Position numbers and translations under genes: made by a program. From a virus, in IMG/VR virus record IMGVR_UViG_3300020202_000063, positions 1-64,000 of that record: a stretch of DNA of 64,000 nt, one strand, 5' to 3'. This document shows, one piece after another, positions 1-8,480 of the stretch (position 1 is its first letter; each line of letters starts with the position of its first letter). The notes under the pieces were generated by a model that saw nothing but the letters and a program-made list of their open reading frames with translations, was not told the DNA's origin and did no database searches.

Positions 1-6
1 TGAATA

Positions 7-414
7 ATGCCTTATTATTTGTTCGAAAATACGGACACGGGCGAAGTTCATGAAATTTGGTTTCATATGAACGATGAGAAGATTTATAATGGTGAAAACA
101 ATGACCAAGTAGGTAAGTGGAAACGTCTTTGGACCGTTCCGAATGCTGCGATTTCTAGTATTGTGGACCCTTATAATACAAAGAGTTTTGTTGCGGCCAC
201 GACCAATAAGAAAGGTCAAACTGTTGGAGAGATGTGGGAGCGTTCGGCTGAACTAAGTAAGGTACGGGCTGATAAAGAGGGTATAGACCCAGTAAAACAA
301 AAATTTTACGAAGATTATCAAAAATCAACAGGACTTAAGAACCAATATCAGGCCCGCGAAGAGGCGGGAATAAAAGCAAAAGAGATTGTAAAAAAGCTAG
401 GTTTCAGGACTTGA
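7..414 (+). CDS. FmdB-like phage protein
   Basis: This 135-residue protein begins MPYYLFENTDTGEVHEI, which resembles the N-terminus of small FmdB-type proteins found in T4-like and cyanophage genomes. Those usually carry a zinc ribbon, but no CxxC pair is visible here. The C-terminal half is charged and helical, ending in KAKEIVKKLGF. The start follows a TGA at bases 1-3, which may be the stop of an upstream gene. The role is unknown; the family link is by eye only. Confidence 0.6.
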   Translation: MPYYLFENTDTGEVHEIWFHMNDEKIYNGENNDQVGKWKRLWTVPNAAISSIVDPYNTKSFVAATTNKKGQTVGEMWERSAELSKVRADKEGIDPVKQKFYEDYQKSTGLKNQYQAREEAGIKAKEIVKKLGFRT

Positions 415-442
415 CATATAGTCCAAGTTAAAGTTTAGTATT

Positions 443-460
443 TCCGAACACAAGTTCGGA
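443..460. other. Hairpin in the gap before the SSB-like gene
   Basis: A perfect 7-bp inverted repeat (TCCGAAC / GTTCGGA) with a 4-base loop lies between two genes. No T tract follows on the plus strand, so it is a poor intrinsic terminator. It could be a processing site or an operator. Downstream, an A-rich leader leads to the next ATG at 492. Confidence 0.4.
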
Positions 461-491
461 TTAGTAAAAAGTAAAAACAAAGATAAAGCAT

Positions 492-1118
492 ATGGCATTA
501 GGTAAACAGTATAAAAATGACGGTTCAAAAGTTTATGTTTTGAAACCACAGAGTAAAGACGACAAAGGAAATCGTGTCCCCCCACACTTTGCGGTCTATG
601 AAAAAGTTGATGGGAAGTGGGTAAAGACACGCGAGGAAACTCGTGTTAGTGGCGACCTTTTCAAAGTCGAAATTAAGGAATTCGAATTCGATAAGGTAAA
701 GACGAAATCAGTAACAGTAGGATTGCGAGATGAACAGAGTAAGGAGGCATATCTTCTTGATTTGCGCTTTACAAAGGCTACCCGTAATCTTTACAACATG
801 CTGGCTTCACTTACTGATAATTTTAGTAATTTGTCAGTCTCGCTATATTCGAAGGAGTATCAGGGTAAGGAATATGATACGTATAGCTTGCGTCAGGGTG
901 ATTCGCTTGTTCCGTGGAAGTACAAGCAGGCAGACCTGCCAAAGCCGATTGAAGTTACATTCAAGGGCCAAGTTCAGCGCGATTATACTCCTATCGATGA
1001 GATATTCGAGAAGGAATTGCAGGAACTCGCGACTCGATTGAGTCGTCGTGCGCCCGCTCCCGCAGTTAGCACTCCATCCACCGCATCGACGCCTACGGAA
1101 CCACTCCCACCATTTTAA
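492..1118 (+). CDS. Candidate single-stranded DNA-binding protein
   Basis: A 208-residue protein with an alternating beta-rich body, compatible with an OB fold, and a low-complexity Ala/Pro/Ser/Thr linker from about residue 187. The extreme C-terminus is TEPLPPF. Bacterial SSB proteins end in a partner-docking tail such as DIPF, so a short tail ending in PPF behind a disordered linker suggests a phage SSB analogue. The segment SLRQGDSLVPWKYKQADLPK resembles phage proteins of this kind. The neighbouring possible annealing protein at 4345 fits a recombination role. The call is inference from architecture. Confidence 0.35.
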   Translation: MALGKQYKNDGSKVYVLKPQSKDDKGNRVPPHFAVYEKVDGKWVKTREETRVSGDLFKVEIKEFEFDKVKTKSVTVGLRDEQSKEAYLLDLRFTKATRNLYNMLASLTDNFSNLSVSLYSKEYQGKEYDTYSLRQGDSLVPWKYKQADLPKPIEVTFKGQVQRDYTPIDEIFEKELQELATRLSRRAPAPAVSTPSTASTPTEPLPPF

Positions 1119-1156
1119 GGTGGTGATGTAACCAAACATAGGGTGGTAATGTAAAA
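1119..1156 (+). repeat. Tandem GGTGGTRATGTAA repeat, possible promoter variant
   Basis: Two copies of GGTGGTRATGTAA lie at 1119-1131 and 1142-1154 in the short gap before the glycosyltransferase. Each ends in ATGTAA, one base from the GTGTAA element seen before many other units. The second copy is 27 bases from the ATG at 1176, within the usual range. A CCACC/GGTGG hairpin also spans the upstream stop codon. Confidence 0.35.
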
Positions 1157-1175
1157 CTTACCATCTTATTTATTC

Positions 1176-3065
1176 ATGCGTCACAAGATTCTATTACATA
1201 CAAATTTTCCCCTGATTAAGTCGGGGCTTGCTGAAAACGGCAGAATTCTTGCCAAGTGGTTAGACCAGACTGGAAAGTACGATATTGTGTATCTCGGTAG
1301 TCAAGCGGCTGAGAACCACACGGATATTCCGAAGATGCCATATAAAACGCTGGGTGTAATTCCTGCCAATCCACTTGAACAGGAAGCGCTCAAGCGTGAT
1401 TTTTTTAATTGGCGCGATACGTGTTATGGCGGACGCTCTTTGCATAAAATTATCGAACGTGAGAAGCCTACAATCTGGTGGGGTTCAGATGATATTTGGG
1501 CGTTTCAACCACACGTATATAATGCAGAATGGTTCAAGAAAATCAATACGGTGTTCCACATTACCGTGGATAGCGTGCCAATTTCCAAGATGGCTTATGA
1601 ACAAGCCGCATCCACTCCGAACTATGTCACATGGGCCAAATTTGCTCAGAATGAAATGATTCGCAATGGGGCGAAAAATGTACTTCAAATTTATGGTGCG
1701 TCAGAAACAAGTAAGTTCAAACCTATTTCGTTGAAGGAAAAGAATGAACTTCGGGCAAAGCACAATATTTCTCCCGATACTGTCATATTTATCTATCTTG
1801 GTAGAAATCAACTTCGTAAAGAATTTGGTAACGCGATTGCCGCATTTGCAGAATTCAAGAAAGAAAACCCGCATGCGAACGCCAAGCTTCTATTCCATAC
1901 TTCGTTTGCAGAGAGTGGTGCGGGATGGGACATTCCAAAACTTATAAACTATTATAACGTTCCTAATGACGACGTGCTTACCACAATGTTTTGTCGTCAA
2001 TGCGGGGAATGGGAAATTAAGGCATATCAGGGCGAAAACACAGATTGTCGTTTTTGTAACACTGGTAAATCTCAAGTATCCTGTACTATCGCCCATGGTG
2101 TCGAGCACGATGAACTACATCTAGTTTATGGAATTGCCGATGCAGCTATAAGTCCATTTACTTCTGGCGGTTTGGAGTTTCATAATGTTAATTCGCTACT
2201 TTGCGGTCTGCCACTTGCATGTACAAATTATTCATGCGGTGAGGATTTCTGTGAACAACCTTTCGTCTACCCAATCAAATGGCATACTCGGTTTGAACAC
2301 CAGACAACCTACAAGAAGGCTACTAACGACGTTAATTCTATAAAGAATTTCATGTCGATAATGTACAAGAAGACATATGATGAACGTCGCACCGAGGGTG
2401 AGATTGGTAGAGATTGGGCGGTGAAAACATTCTCTATTGAATCCATTGGACCCCAGTGGGAAAAATTGTTTGATTCAATGCCGCATCCCGATTGGTCTCA
2501 AATCGACCTCACACCAAAATTCAAGAATCCGGATTATCCAATGCCAACGGTTGAGGATAACGTCGCATGGGTTAAGGAACTATATCGCGGAATTCTAGAC
2601 CTCAATGTTCAAGATGATGATAAGGGTGTGCGCGATTGGCTTGAAAGTCTTCGAATTGGTAGAAGCCGTCAAAGCATATATAATTATTTTATCAATGAGG
2701 CACGTAAAGAGAATGCGAGACTGAAGCCAAATAACGATTTAGAAACTCTATTCGACCACACTCCGGGTCGCAAAAAGCTGCTTCTCGTTATGAAAGAAAG
2801 TGGTGGAGATATTTTTATTGGACAAGCGCTCCTACCAAAACTGAAGGAGTTGTATCCCGATGCTGATATATATTGGGCCTCAGATGAAAAGTTTCACGAA
2901 CTTCTTGACGGTAATGAATATATTTATAAAGTATTGAAATACATTCCAGAGATGGAGAATGAACTGCTTATGATGCGCTACGTAGATTATTTTTATTTTC
3001 CAGCGTTAGCGACCCAGAGACAGTTAAATTACCTAACTCACGATAAGATTGGGTTAGAATTATAA
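1176..3065 (+). CDS. Multidomain glycosyltransferase: GT4-like, DUF4214, N-terminal half of GT9
   Basis: Residues 1-435 form a GT-B type glycosyltransferase. The GT4-like donor-site segment lies at about 321-350, with SGGLEFHNVNSLLCGLP containing the expected acidic residue (E334). A four-cysteine knuckle (C273, C276, C291, C294) is inserted between the two lobes. Residues 461-512 match DUF4214 (LYRGILDL...WLESLRIGRSRQSI). Residues 531-629 look like the N-terminal lobe of a GT9 heptosyltransferase. The frame stops at TAA 3063-3065, and the GT9 C-terminal lobe follows in the same frame from 3087, so the two genes appear to be one interrupted protein. The glycan target (host envelope, virion or DNA) cannot be told. 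Confidence 0.75.
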   Translation: MRHKILLHTNFPLIKSGLAENGRILAKWLDQTGKYDIVYLGSQAAENHTDIPKMPYKTLGVIPANPLEQEALKRDFFNWRDTCYGGRSLHKIIEREKPTIWWGSDDIWAFQPHVYNAEWFKKINTVFHITVDSVPISKMAYEQAASTPNYVTWAKFAQNEMIRNGAKNVLQIYGASETSKFKPISLKEKNELRAKHNISPDTVIFIYLGRNQLRKEFGNAIAAFAEFKKENPHANAKLLFHTSFAESGAGWDIPKLINYYNVPNDDVLTTMFCRQCGEWEIKAYQGENTDCRFCNTGKSQVSCTIAHGVEHDELHLVYGIADAAISPFTSGGLEFHNVNSLLCGLPLACTNYSCGEDFCEQPFVYPIKWHTRFEHQTTYKKATNDVNSIKNFMSIMYKKTYDERRTEGEIGRDWAVKTFSIESIGPQWEKLFDSMPHPDWSQIDLTPKFKNPDYPMPTVEDNVAWVKELYRGILDLNVQDDDKGVRDWLESLRIGRSRQSIYNYFINEARKENARLKPNNDLETLFDHTPGRKKLLLVMKESGGDIFIGQALLPKLKELYPDADIYWASDEKFHELLDGNEYIYKVLKYIPEMENELLMMRYVDYFYFPALATQRQLNYLTHDKIGLEL

Positions 3066-3086
3066 GAGAACGTCATAATAAGTCTA

Positions 3087-4343
3087 ATGAGCACACTTGC
3101 AAAAACCTACGCGTTAGCCTGCGGCGTACCACTTAGTAAGCCGACAATATTTGAACAATTCTTTCCACTGGATTGGCCGGTTGATAAAATCATCTTGCTG
3201 CACGCCGGTGGCGGACAGAGAGATGAAAAGGGCCAACCTCTGTTTTCGGCCAAGATATACGACCATTTCGATGAAGTAGTACGATTAATAACACCTCAGA
3301 TTGAAAAGGCTGGATATAAAATCTATCAAATCGGTGGACCAAGTGAAAGCGGTGTTAGCGGGGCCGTAAATCTTTGTGGGCAAACCACGGTTAAACAAAC
3401 CGCCTATCTTTTAAATCGGTGCGCTCTATTTATCGGCAACGATTCCATGAATGCGCACATTGCTGGTTCAATGATGATTCCCATGGTTGTGCTATACGGT
3501 CCAACCGACCCAAAAAATCACGGACCCGAATGGTGCGACCCAGCAGTAACAATTCTTATCGAATCGCATAGGTTTGGCGCCAAACGACCATCATACGCTT
3601 CCAACGAACCAATCAAGACGATAAATGCAATCCCACCTGAACAAGTTGCCAATGCTGCGCTCGGTCTTCTGGGACTTGAAAATGTAAGACGCAAATCTCT
3701 CTTCTTTGGTTCAATCTATCGTAATCAAATTTTGGAAATTATTCCGGATACACAATTGCGGCCAGAATTCTTTCCAAATGTTGGAATTGCGATTCGCATG
3801 GATTATTTCCACAATGAGTCTGGTCTGATTGCAAATCTTTCACAGCGTAAAAGTTCTATATTTCTTGATAGACCAATCAATTTGGACATATTTAAAACAT
3901 TTCGTTCAAATGTTGTATTTGTTCGCATTAAGGTAACAGAACATATTACGCCAAAATTTATTAAGGATATTGCTCGTATCGGTATACCGTTTTCTTGCTT
4001 TACGGAAGAACATGACCCTGTAAAGCTGAAGAAACTCCGTTATGACTTTTTCGATGTGTGTCTTATCGATGAGGCTCGTGATAACACAGCAGAACTATTT
4101 TGGGAGCAAGCAGATAAGTATCTTAATACAAAGCTTGACAGAAACCTCAATCTTTCAGAACTTACATACTGTTCAAACAAGTACCTAATTTCTGGAAAGG
4201 GAATCTATCTAAACAAGGCTGCGTATGATAAGAATCTTAGCATTCCAAATCTTGGGGAGAACCATCAGACGATTGGTGAGCTAGCGAATAGTCCCGACTT
4301 CTGGAAAGAGATACAGCATTACTACATTTACAAAAAGGAATAA
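3087..4343 (+). CDS. GT9-type glycosyltransferase C-terminal half with unknown C-terminal domain
   Basis: Residues 35-150 carry the signature of ADP-heptose:LPS heptosyltransferase-like enzymes: LLHAGGGQ near 37, FIGNDSMNAHIAG at 115-127 and YGPTDPKNHGP at 137-147. The N-terminal lobe needed for a GT-B fold is missing here but is present at the end of the previous gene. Both are in the same frame, separated by one TAA and seven sense codons. No Shine-Dalgarno sequence precedes the ATG, which suggests it is an internal methionine of a once-continuous protein. Residues 200-418 are an unrecognised alpha/beta region. It may work as a separately translated partner or be a product of a nonsense change. 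Confidence 0.7.
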   Translation: MSTLAKTYALACGVPLSKPTIFEQFFPLDWPVDKIILLHAGGGQRDEKGQPLFSAKIYDHFDEVVRLITPQIEKAGYKIYQIGGPSESGVSGAVNLCGQTTVKQTAYLLNRCALFIGNDSMNAHIAGSMMIPMVVLYGPTDPKNHGPEWCDPAVTILIESHRFGAKRPSYASNEPIKTINAIPPEQVANAALGLLGLENVRRKSLFFGSIYRNQILEIIPDTQLRPEFFPNVGIAIRMDYFHNESGLIANLSQRKSSIFLDRPINLDIFKTFRSNVVFVRIKVTEHITPKFIKDIARIGIPFSCFTEEHDPVKLKKLRYDFFDVCLIDEARDNTAELFWEQADKYLNTKLDRNLNLSELTYCSNKYLISGKGIYLNKAAYDKNLSIPNLGENHQTIGELANSPDFWKEIQHYYIYKKE

Positions 4344-4344
4344 T

Positions 4345-5133
4345 ATGAGCGAAGTCGAAAATAATACACAGTCTGAACAAATGCTACAGCGAGATGAGAA
4401 TGGTTTGGTGGTTGGAGTAAATTATAAATTCAAGAAAAACGGATATAGAAAAGTTATTGATTGGCGCGCCATGATTCTTCCTGAACATTTGGTATTTAAC
4501 AAACAATACCAGAAGGAAATCGAAGAGAGAATCGGAAAACCATTTGACCACATTTCAATAGAAGAAGCTTTAGCGTCGGACAAGTTGGAAGACCGCCACT
4601 TCCTGATTTTACTTGCCGGTATCAAGGAATTGGCCGCACTCCGTGGATTTGTCTCTGTTGATACGTCTTTAGATAAGGTTGAGCAGCATCATTGTGCCGC
4701 TCGTTGTCATATCACATGGATGCCGAATTTTGAGACTTCCGGACACACGGTTACGTTCGGGGATGGTGCTGGTGCCAGCTTGGACAACACAAACGGCTTC
4801 GGACAAATCTTTCTAGAAACAATCGCAATTAATCGGGCGTTCGTGCGTGCAGTGAGAAATTTTCTCGGTATTAGTATTGTTGGTCAGGATGAAATTGGTG
4901 GTAAGTTTAAGAAGGAATCGGGTCAACCGTCTCAGACCGTTGCCTTTTCATCTAATTCTTATCTGGAACAGGTTTGCTCAGAACGAAAGATTTCTTTCGA
5001 GACTTTCCAGAAGCGTGTAATTCAGGGATATAAACATTTACTCAAGGACCAAAATCCCGAAGCGTGGAAGAGTTTTGCAGATTTGAAACCGCTTGACGCA
5101 ACAAATCTGTTGGAACTTATTAAAAAGGATTAA
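4345..5133 (+). CDS. Possible Rad52/ERF-like ssDNA-annealing protein
   Basis: A 262-residue protein starting one base after the previous stop. It has a mixed alpha/beta core with a conserved-looking segment, LETIAINRAFVRAVRNFLGI, which resembles the AxTxAxxRAxRxxLG helix of phage single-strand annealing proteins. A glycine-rich turn (TFGDGAGASLDNTNG) precedes it. The C-terminal 60 residues are helical, like the partner-binding tails of such proteins. The family assignment is weak, and a structure search would decide it. Confidence 0.35.
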   Translation: MSEVENNTQSEQMLQRDENGLVVGVNYKFKKNGYRKVIDWRAMILPEHLVFNKQYQKEIEERIGKPFDHISIEEALASDKLEDRHFLILLAGIKELAALRGFVSVDTSLDKVEQHHCAARCHITWMPNFETSGHTVTFGDGAGASLDNTNGFGQIFLETIAINRAFVRAVRNFLGISIVGQDEIGGKFKKESGQPSQTVAFSSNSYLEQVCSERKISFETFQKRVIQGYKHLLKDQNPEAWKSFADLKPLDATNLLELIKKD

Positions 5134-5138
5134 AGTTG

Positions 5139-5145
5139 GTGTAAA
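5139..5145 (+). promoter_or_regulatory. GTGTAAA late-promoter-like element
   Basis: This copy lies 13 bases before the GTG start at 5152. If TGTAAA acts as a -10 box, the transcript would start at the start codon itself. It may be a chance match because the gene is small and of uncertain start. Confidence 0.45.
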
Positions 5146-5151
5146 TATTTC

Positions 5152-5448
5152 GTGCTTCTCGGAATATCGGCAGAATTATCAACCCCTCCAAGTAGTCCAT
5201 CAGTTTTTCGTGATGTTTGCTTGTTCGCTAAGGTTTTTCGTAATTACGACGTTGTGGCTTTCAGCGAAAAAGAAATGATAGATTTATATGTCCGATGGTT
5301 CCGAAAGTACGGTTTATTTGATTATGTTGACGACATTGTGACAAGAATTGAAATCAAAAGGGTAGACGTTGAAATTGAGGGTGGTGGAAAGCTAACTGCC
5401 CATTGTTTACATGATGTTCTAGCTCATATTCCCAAGCCGCCCCGATAA
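5152..5448 (+). CDS. HAD-like C-terminal fragment, hypothetical
   Basis: A 98-residue protein with a GTG start; an in-frame TAA at 5131 rules out a much longer reading. The segment KEMIDLYVRWFRKYGLFDYV resembles the helical part of small phage HAD-fold proteins, but the usual N-terminal DxDG(V/T) motif and the later IDDRA motif are absent. It is therefore either a remnant or a different fold. The stop codon lies inside the loop of the terminator hairpin at 5434-5456. Confidence 0.5.
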   Translation: MLLGISAELSTPPSSPSVFRDVCLFAKVFRNYDVVAFSEKEMIDLYVRWFRKYGLFDYVDDIVTRIEIKRVDVEIEGGGKLTAHCLHDVLAHIPKPPR

Positions 5449-5462
5449 GGCGGCTTTTCTTT
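5434..5462 (+). terminator. Intrinsic terminator
   Basis: A perfect 8-bp stem, AAGCCGCC (5434-5441) with GGCGGCTT (5449-5456), is followed by TTCTTTTATTT. The loop contains the stop codon of the preceding gene. It separates the 0-5.4 kb genes from the neck and tail unit. Confidence 0.85.
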
Positions 5463-5480
5463 TATTTACGCCTCTAAAAA

Positions 5481-5487
5481 GTGTAAT
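5481..5487 (+). promoter_or_regulatory. GTGTAAT late-promoter-like element
   Basis: The element follows the terminator directly and lies 14 bases before the ATG at 5495. TTAAGGG sits between them. With a -10 reading the mRNA would begin one base before the ATG, so it would be leaderless. Confidence 0.65.
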
Positions 5488-5494
5488 TTAAGGG

Positions 5495-5944
5495 ATGGCA
5501 TCCTTACTTTCTACTACTGATAAAGCGGCGCTTGTATCGGCTTACGAAAACCTCGTAGATACATTCAAGCGGCCTATTGTCGTGTACCATGAAGCTGAAA
5601 AGACGGTGGTTATCTCTGACCCCAACTACAATCGTCTAAGGAAATTTAGCCAAAATACTCGTAATCCGGATAATACACCTGTTTCGCGCACCATTAATGC
5701 TCGTATATACTACGCTAGCAAGCAGGGTAGCCCATTTAATACTTTTGGTCAATCCCCACAAAATAAAGCAAAAATAGATGACGGAATGGTCCGTATCAAG
5801 ATTCATGCCGATGATTTTGAGTTTATGTCAAAAGCTAAGAAGATTGAGTTGGATGGAAATCTATTCGACGTTGATTCTGTAGAGCGCCCACATGGACTTT
5901 TCGACACTGAATATTATACATACTGGTTAAAGAGGAGTCAATAA
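5495..5944 (+). CDS. Putative head-tail connector (neck) protein
   Basis: A 149-residue protein with a beta-rich second half (MVRIKIHADDFEFM, then IELDGNLFDVDSVE) resembling small head-closure or stopper proteins. It is the first gene of the neck and tail block, and its stop overlaps the ATG of the next gene (TAATG). No enzyme motif is visible. The role is inferred from size, fold impression and position before the neck and tail-tube genes. Confidence 0.5.
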   Translation: MASLLSTTDKAALVSAYENLVDTFKRPIVVYHEAEKTVVISDPNYNRLRKFSQNTRNPDNTPVSRTINARIYYASKQGSPFNTFGQSPQNKAKIDDGMVRIKIHADDFEFMSKAKKIELDGNLFDVDSVERPHGLFDTEYYTYWLKRSQ

Positions 5945-6585
5945 TGGCTGATTTCAATACTAGAGCACAAATCAACCATCATAACGTAATGTTGGAACTC
6001 GAATCTGCCCATCCCACAATTAAGGCGGCAGCGGAAGTATATGTAAGAAAAGAATATTTCGAACCCGCTGTACGCGCTCTAAGGCAAGATTTTGAATCAC
6101 ATCCGGTTACTGTCGAAATTGATGGTGGTATGGAATTTGGCAATGAAGCGGGAAATCCAAGTAAAACATTATCGGTCGGTGCATCGAGCAAAAATCTTTA
6201 TAGTTTTATTGGTTTTGAAGAAGGAACGCACCCGACTAATGCAATACGTAACCGACTAAGAGAGAGCAGTTCAGCAGGTCCGAAGATGCACGCGCTACCT
6301 GTTAAAAAACGTCAGTTTGTTTACGAATTTGAGATTAGTGGTCCTGATTTGGATGCAATTTATGAAGCCACCCCACTCCCATGGGCACAAGGATTATCTT
6401 GGGCTGAAAAGATTGAAACGGGTATTCCGGGTCTCGCGCGCTTCGTTTCAAAAGATAATCTGGGTCGTTCGGGTGGTGGTTACCAAGCGAAGAATGATGT
6501 TCGCAAAAATGGCCCCAATACTAGCCGCCCAATCAGCTATCTAACAGGTATCGTTCAAAGATTTCTAGATAGATTCACAAGATGA
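5944..6585 (+). CDS. Putative tail-completion / neck protein (HK97 gp10-like)
   Basis: A 213-residue protein with an N-terminal helix, a GFEEGTHPTNAI segment and a C-terminal helix ending RFLDRF. This layout resembles HK97 gp10-type neck proteins that link connector and tail terminator. It overlaps the upstream gene by one base and the downstream gene by four (ATGA). The assignment rests on position and general layout. Confidence 0.45.
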   Translation: MADFNTRAQINHHNVMLELESAHPTIKAAAEVYVRKEYFEPAVRALRQDFESHPVTVEIDGGMEFGNEAGNPSKTLSVGASSKNLYSFIGFEEGTHPTNAIRNRLRESSSAGPKMHALPVKKRQFVYEFEISGPDLDAIYEATPLPWAQGLSWAEKIETGIPGLARFVSKDNLGRSGGGYQAKNDVRKNGPNTSRPISYLTGIVQRFLDRFTR

Positions 6586-7418
6586 ACACCCAATTTTTAC
6601 ATAAAGCAGAGTTAGGTTTTCTGTTGTGGGCAGATAATTTCCTATGCAATCGTGCGCAGGCTTATACAACGCATACTTCTCGATTATATTATACCCCTGA
6701 TGACAGACTACATGAATCGAAGATAGCATATGCATCACCATTTAAGGGGTGGGTTTATGATAGCGGTGTACAAGGTGCCTATATACCAAGCAGTATAAGT
6801 GGTTCATTAGGAACACTTACGGAAGGACAAAGCGGGCTACAATTCGATTATGAGAATGGGCGCGTTATCCTAAATTCTGGTGTAGGTACGAATCTGAACC
6901 TGACGGGTACATACAGCTTCAAGGATTTCAATATTTATCCAACAAATGAAGGTTTGGAGCAGATTATTGTTGAAAATAAATATTATTTGAATTCACGTTT
7001 TGACCGTACTCAGACGGGTATTCCTCCGTATGATTTCGTGACCCCCGCGATTTTTGTAAACTTTTCTACAGTTTCTAACAAACCTTTCGCCTTCGGTGGT
7101 TTACAGCTTTCACAACCAACCGCTTCAATGGTAGTTTTGGCCGAAGAACCATGGCAATTACAGGGAGTGATAAATACCTTTGTTGATGCTGCCGAAAAGT
7201 ATTTTCCGTTGGTGGAGGCGTCAATCGACCCCATTAACGAATCTGGCGCCTTACGTAGCGGTTATAACTACACAAATATTGCTGCATCCCGACCCGCTAG
7301 CGATTTAGTGCGTATTGACTCTGTACGCGGCTCGCGACTCACCGATTCTATCAAAACAAATGAGGGTTTATATGTCGGTTTGATTGATTTCCAACTTTCT
7401 TACGCACGAACGACTTAA
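6582..7418 (+). CDS. Virion structural protein, possible tail terminator
   Basis: A 278-residue beta-rich protein with many Thr, Ser, Tyr and Gly residues and no catalytic motif. It lies between the neck genes and the first tail-tube-like gene, the usual place of a tail terminator, although it is longer than most. The start overlaps the previous stop by four bases. I do not recognise a named family. Confidence 0.45.
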   Translation: MNTQFLHKAELGFLLWADNFLCNRAQAYTTHTSRLYYTPDDRLHESKIAYASPFKGWVYDSGVQGAYIPSSISGSLGTLTEGQSGLQFDYENGRVILNSGVGTNLNLTGTYSFKDFNIYPTNEGLEQIIVENKYYLNSRFDRTQTGIPPYDFVTPAIFVNFSTVSNKPFAFGGLQLSQPTASMVVLAEEPWQLQGVINTFVDAAEKYFPLVEASIDPINESGALRSGYNYTNIAASRPASDLVRIDSVRGSRLTDSIKTNEGLYVGLIDFQLSYARTT

Positions 7419-7424
7419 AATTTG

Positions 7425-7431
7425 GTGTAAC
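7425..7431 (+). promoter_or_regulatory. GTGTAAC late-promoter-like element
   Basis: Lies in the 38-base gap, 32 bases before the ATG at 7457. AAGGA follows about 10 bases before the start codon, which would give a short leader with a Shine-Dalgarno sequence. Confidence 0.6.
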
Positions 7432-7456
7432 TAAATCTGCAAAATAAGGACCGGTT

Positions 7457-8410
7457 ATGGCACTATATCAGGGAGTAGAACTTAAAATTTCATCTGGCTT
7501 CGCGGGAACCACAATGATGACGGTCGAACGTCTTCAAGGGGTAAACTTTGGTTTTGATTTCCAGCGAGCGGATGTTCGTCAATTAAATCGCTTCCGTCCA
7601 GACATCAACAGACCGACGATGAATTACACGCCGGTCACTCTGTCATTCGACTATATTAAGGGCGACTCCATGGTTGAAAGCGTCTTAGGCTTGACCAACC
7701 CCACGGGTGTTATTTGTGGTATTACAAATTCTAAAGCATTGGCCGGGTATGGTATGCGCAATTTTGAAATTTGGCAATCACCACTGGAATCGAACAATTA
7801 CGTTGGTCAATTCAACCTTTCAAGCGGCGTTTTAAATAGTTATAGCTTGGCCGCAAGCGTTGGTGATTTTGCAAAAACATCCCTTTCTTTCCAAAACTTT
7901 GATATTGGTTGGGTTGCTAACTCTACAGCAAAGGGCAATGCCCCAACATATAACGGTATACCCGTGCGCTCCCAAGATATCCAAATTACCGGTATTAATT
8001 TCAGTGGTTTTGGCGTCAGCGGTTTCGCTCTACAATCTTTCAATCTTGGTATCAACATTAGTCGAAGCGAAACAATGCAAATTGGCTCGAAGTTCCCAAC
8101 AGAGCGCCAAATTGTCGATGCCACAGCTACATTGCAAGTTCAGGGCTTTATTGAAGGCGGCAACAGCACATTGACTGGTTTGGGTTCTTATGATTGTGGT
8201 GCGGCCACCAACGGTTCTATATATATTACTTTATTACCTTCATGCGGTACGAATCCAGCGATGACTTATCGGGCCATTAATCCATATTTTCAAGGTATGA
8301 GTCAGAATAATACCGTAGGCAATTTTGCATCGGTTGACCTTTCATTCATAATTCCGTTGCCAATTTCGGCGCATGAGACCGGTTCTGCATCGAATCTCAT
8401 TATCTCATAA
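7457..8410 (+). CDS. Tail-tube-like protein, paralogue 1
   Basis: A 317-residue beta-sandwich-type protein. It shares a block order with the genes at 8481 and 48727: a VNFGFDF strand near residue 27, then VTLSFDYIKGDSM, then SLAASVGDFAKTSLSFQN in the middle, then FALQSFNLGINISRS. That pattern suggests duplicated tail-tube-type domains. It has its own promoter-like element and a good ribosome site, as expected of an abundant virion protein. Which paralogue is the major tube protein cannot be told. Confidence 0.6.
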   Translation: MALYQGVELKISSGFAGTTMMTVERLQGVNFGFDFQRADVRQLNRFRPDINRPTMNYTPVTLSFDYIKGDSMVESVLGLTNPTGVICGITNSKALAGYGMRNFEIWQSPLESNNYVGQFNLSSGVLNSYSLAASVGDFAKTSLSFQNFDIGWVANSTAKGNAPTYNGIPVRSQDIQITGINFSGFGVSGFALQSFNLGINISRSETMQIGSKFPTERQIVDATATLQVQGFIEGGNSTLTGLGSYDCGAATNGSIYITLLPSCGTNPAMTYRAINPYFQGMSQNNTVGNFASVDLSFIIPLPISAHETGSASNLIIS

Positions 8411-8435
8411 TTCGTCAAAATTAGTATAATCCAGC

Positions 8436-8442
8436 GTGTAAT
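8436..8442 (+). promoter_or_regulatory. GTGTAAT late-promoter-like element
   Basis: Placed 45 bases before the ATG at 8481 in a 70-base gap. A TATAAT-like string also occurs at 8425-8430, so a host-type -10 cannot be excluded here. Confidence 0.6.
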
Positions 8443-8480
8443 TAGATATACCAACTATCATACTTTAACCGAACATTCTC

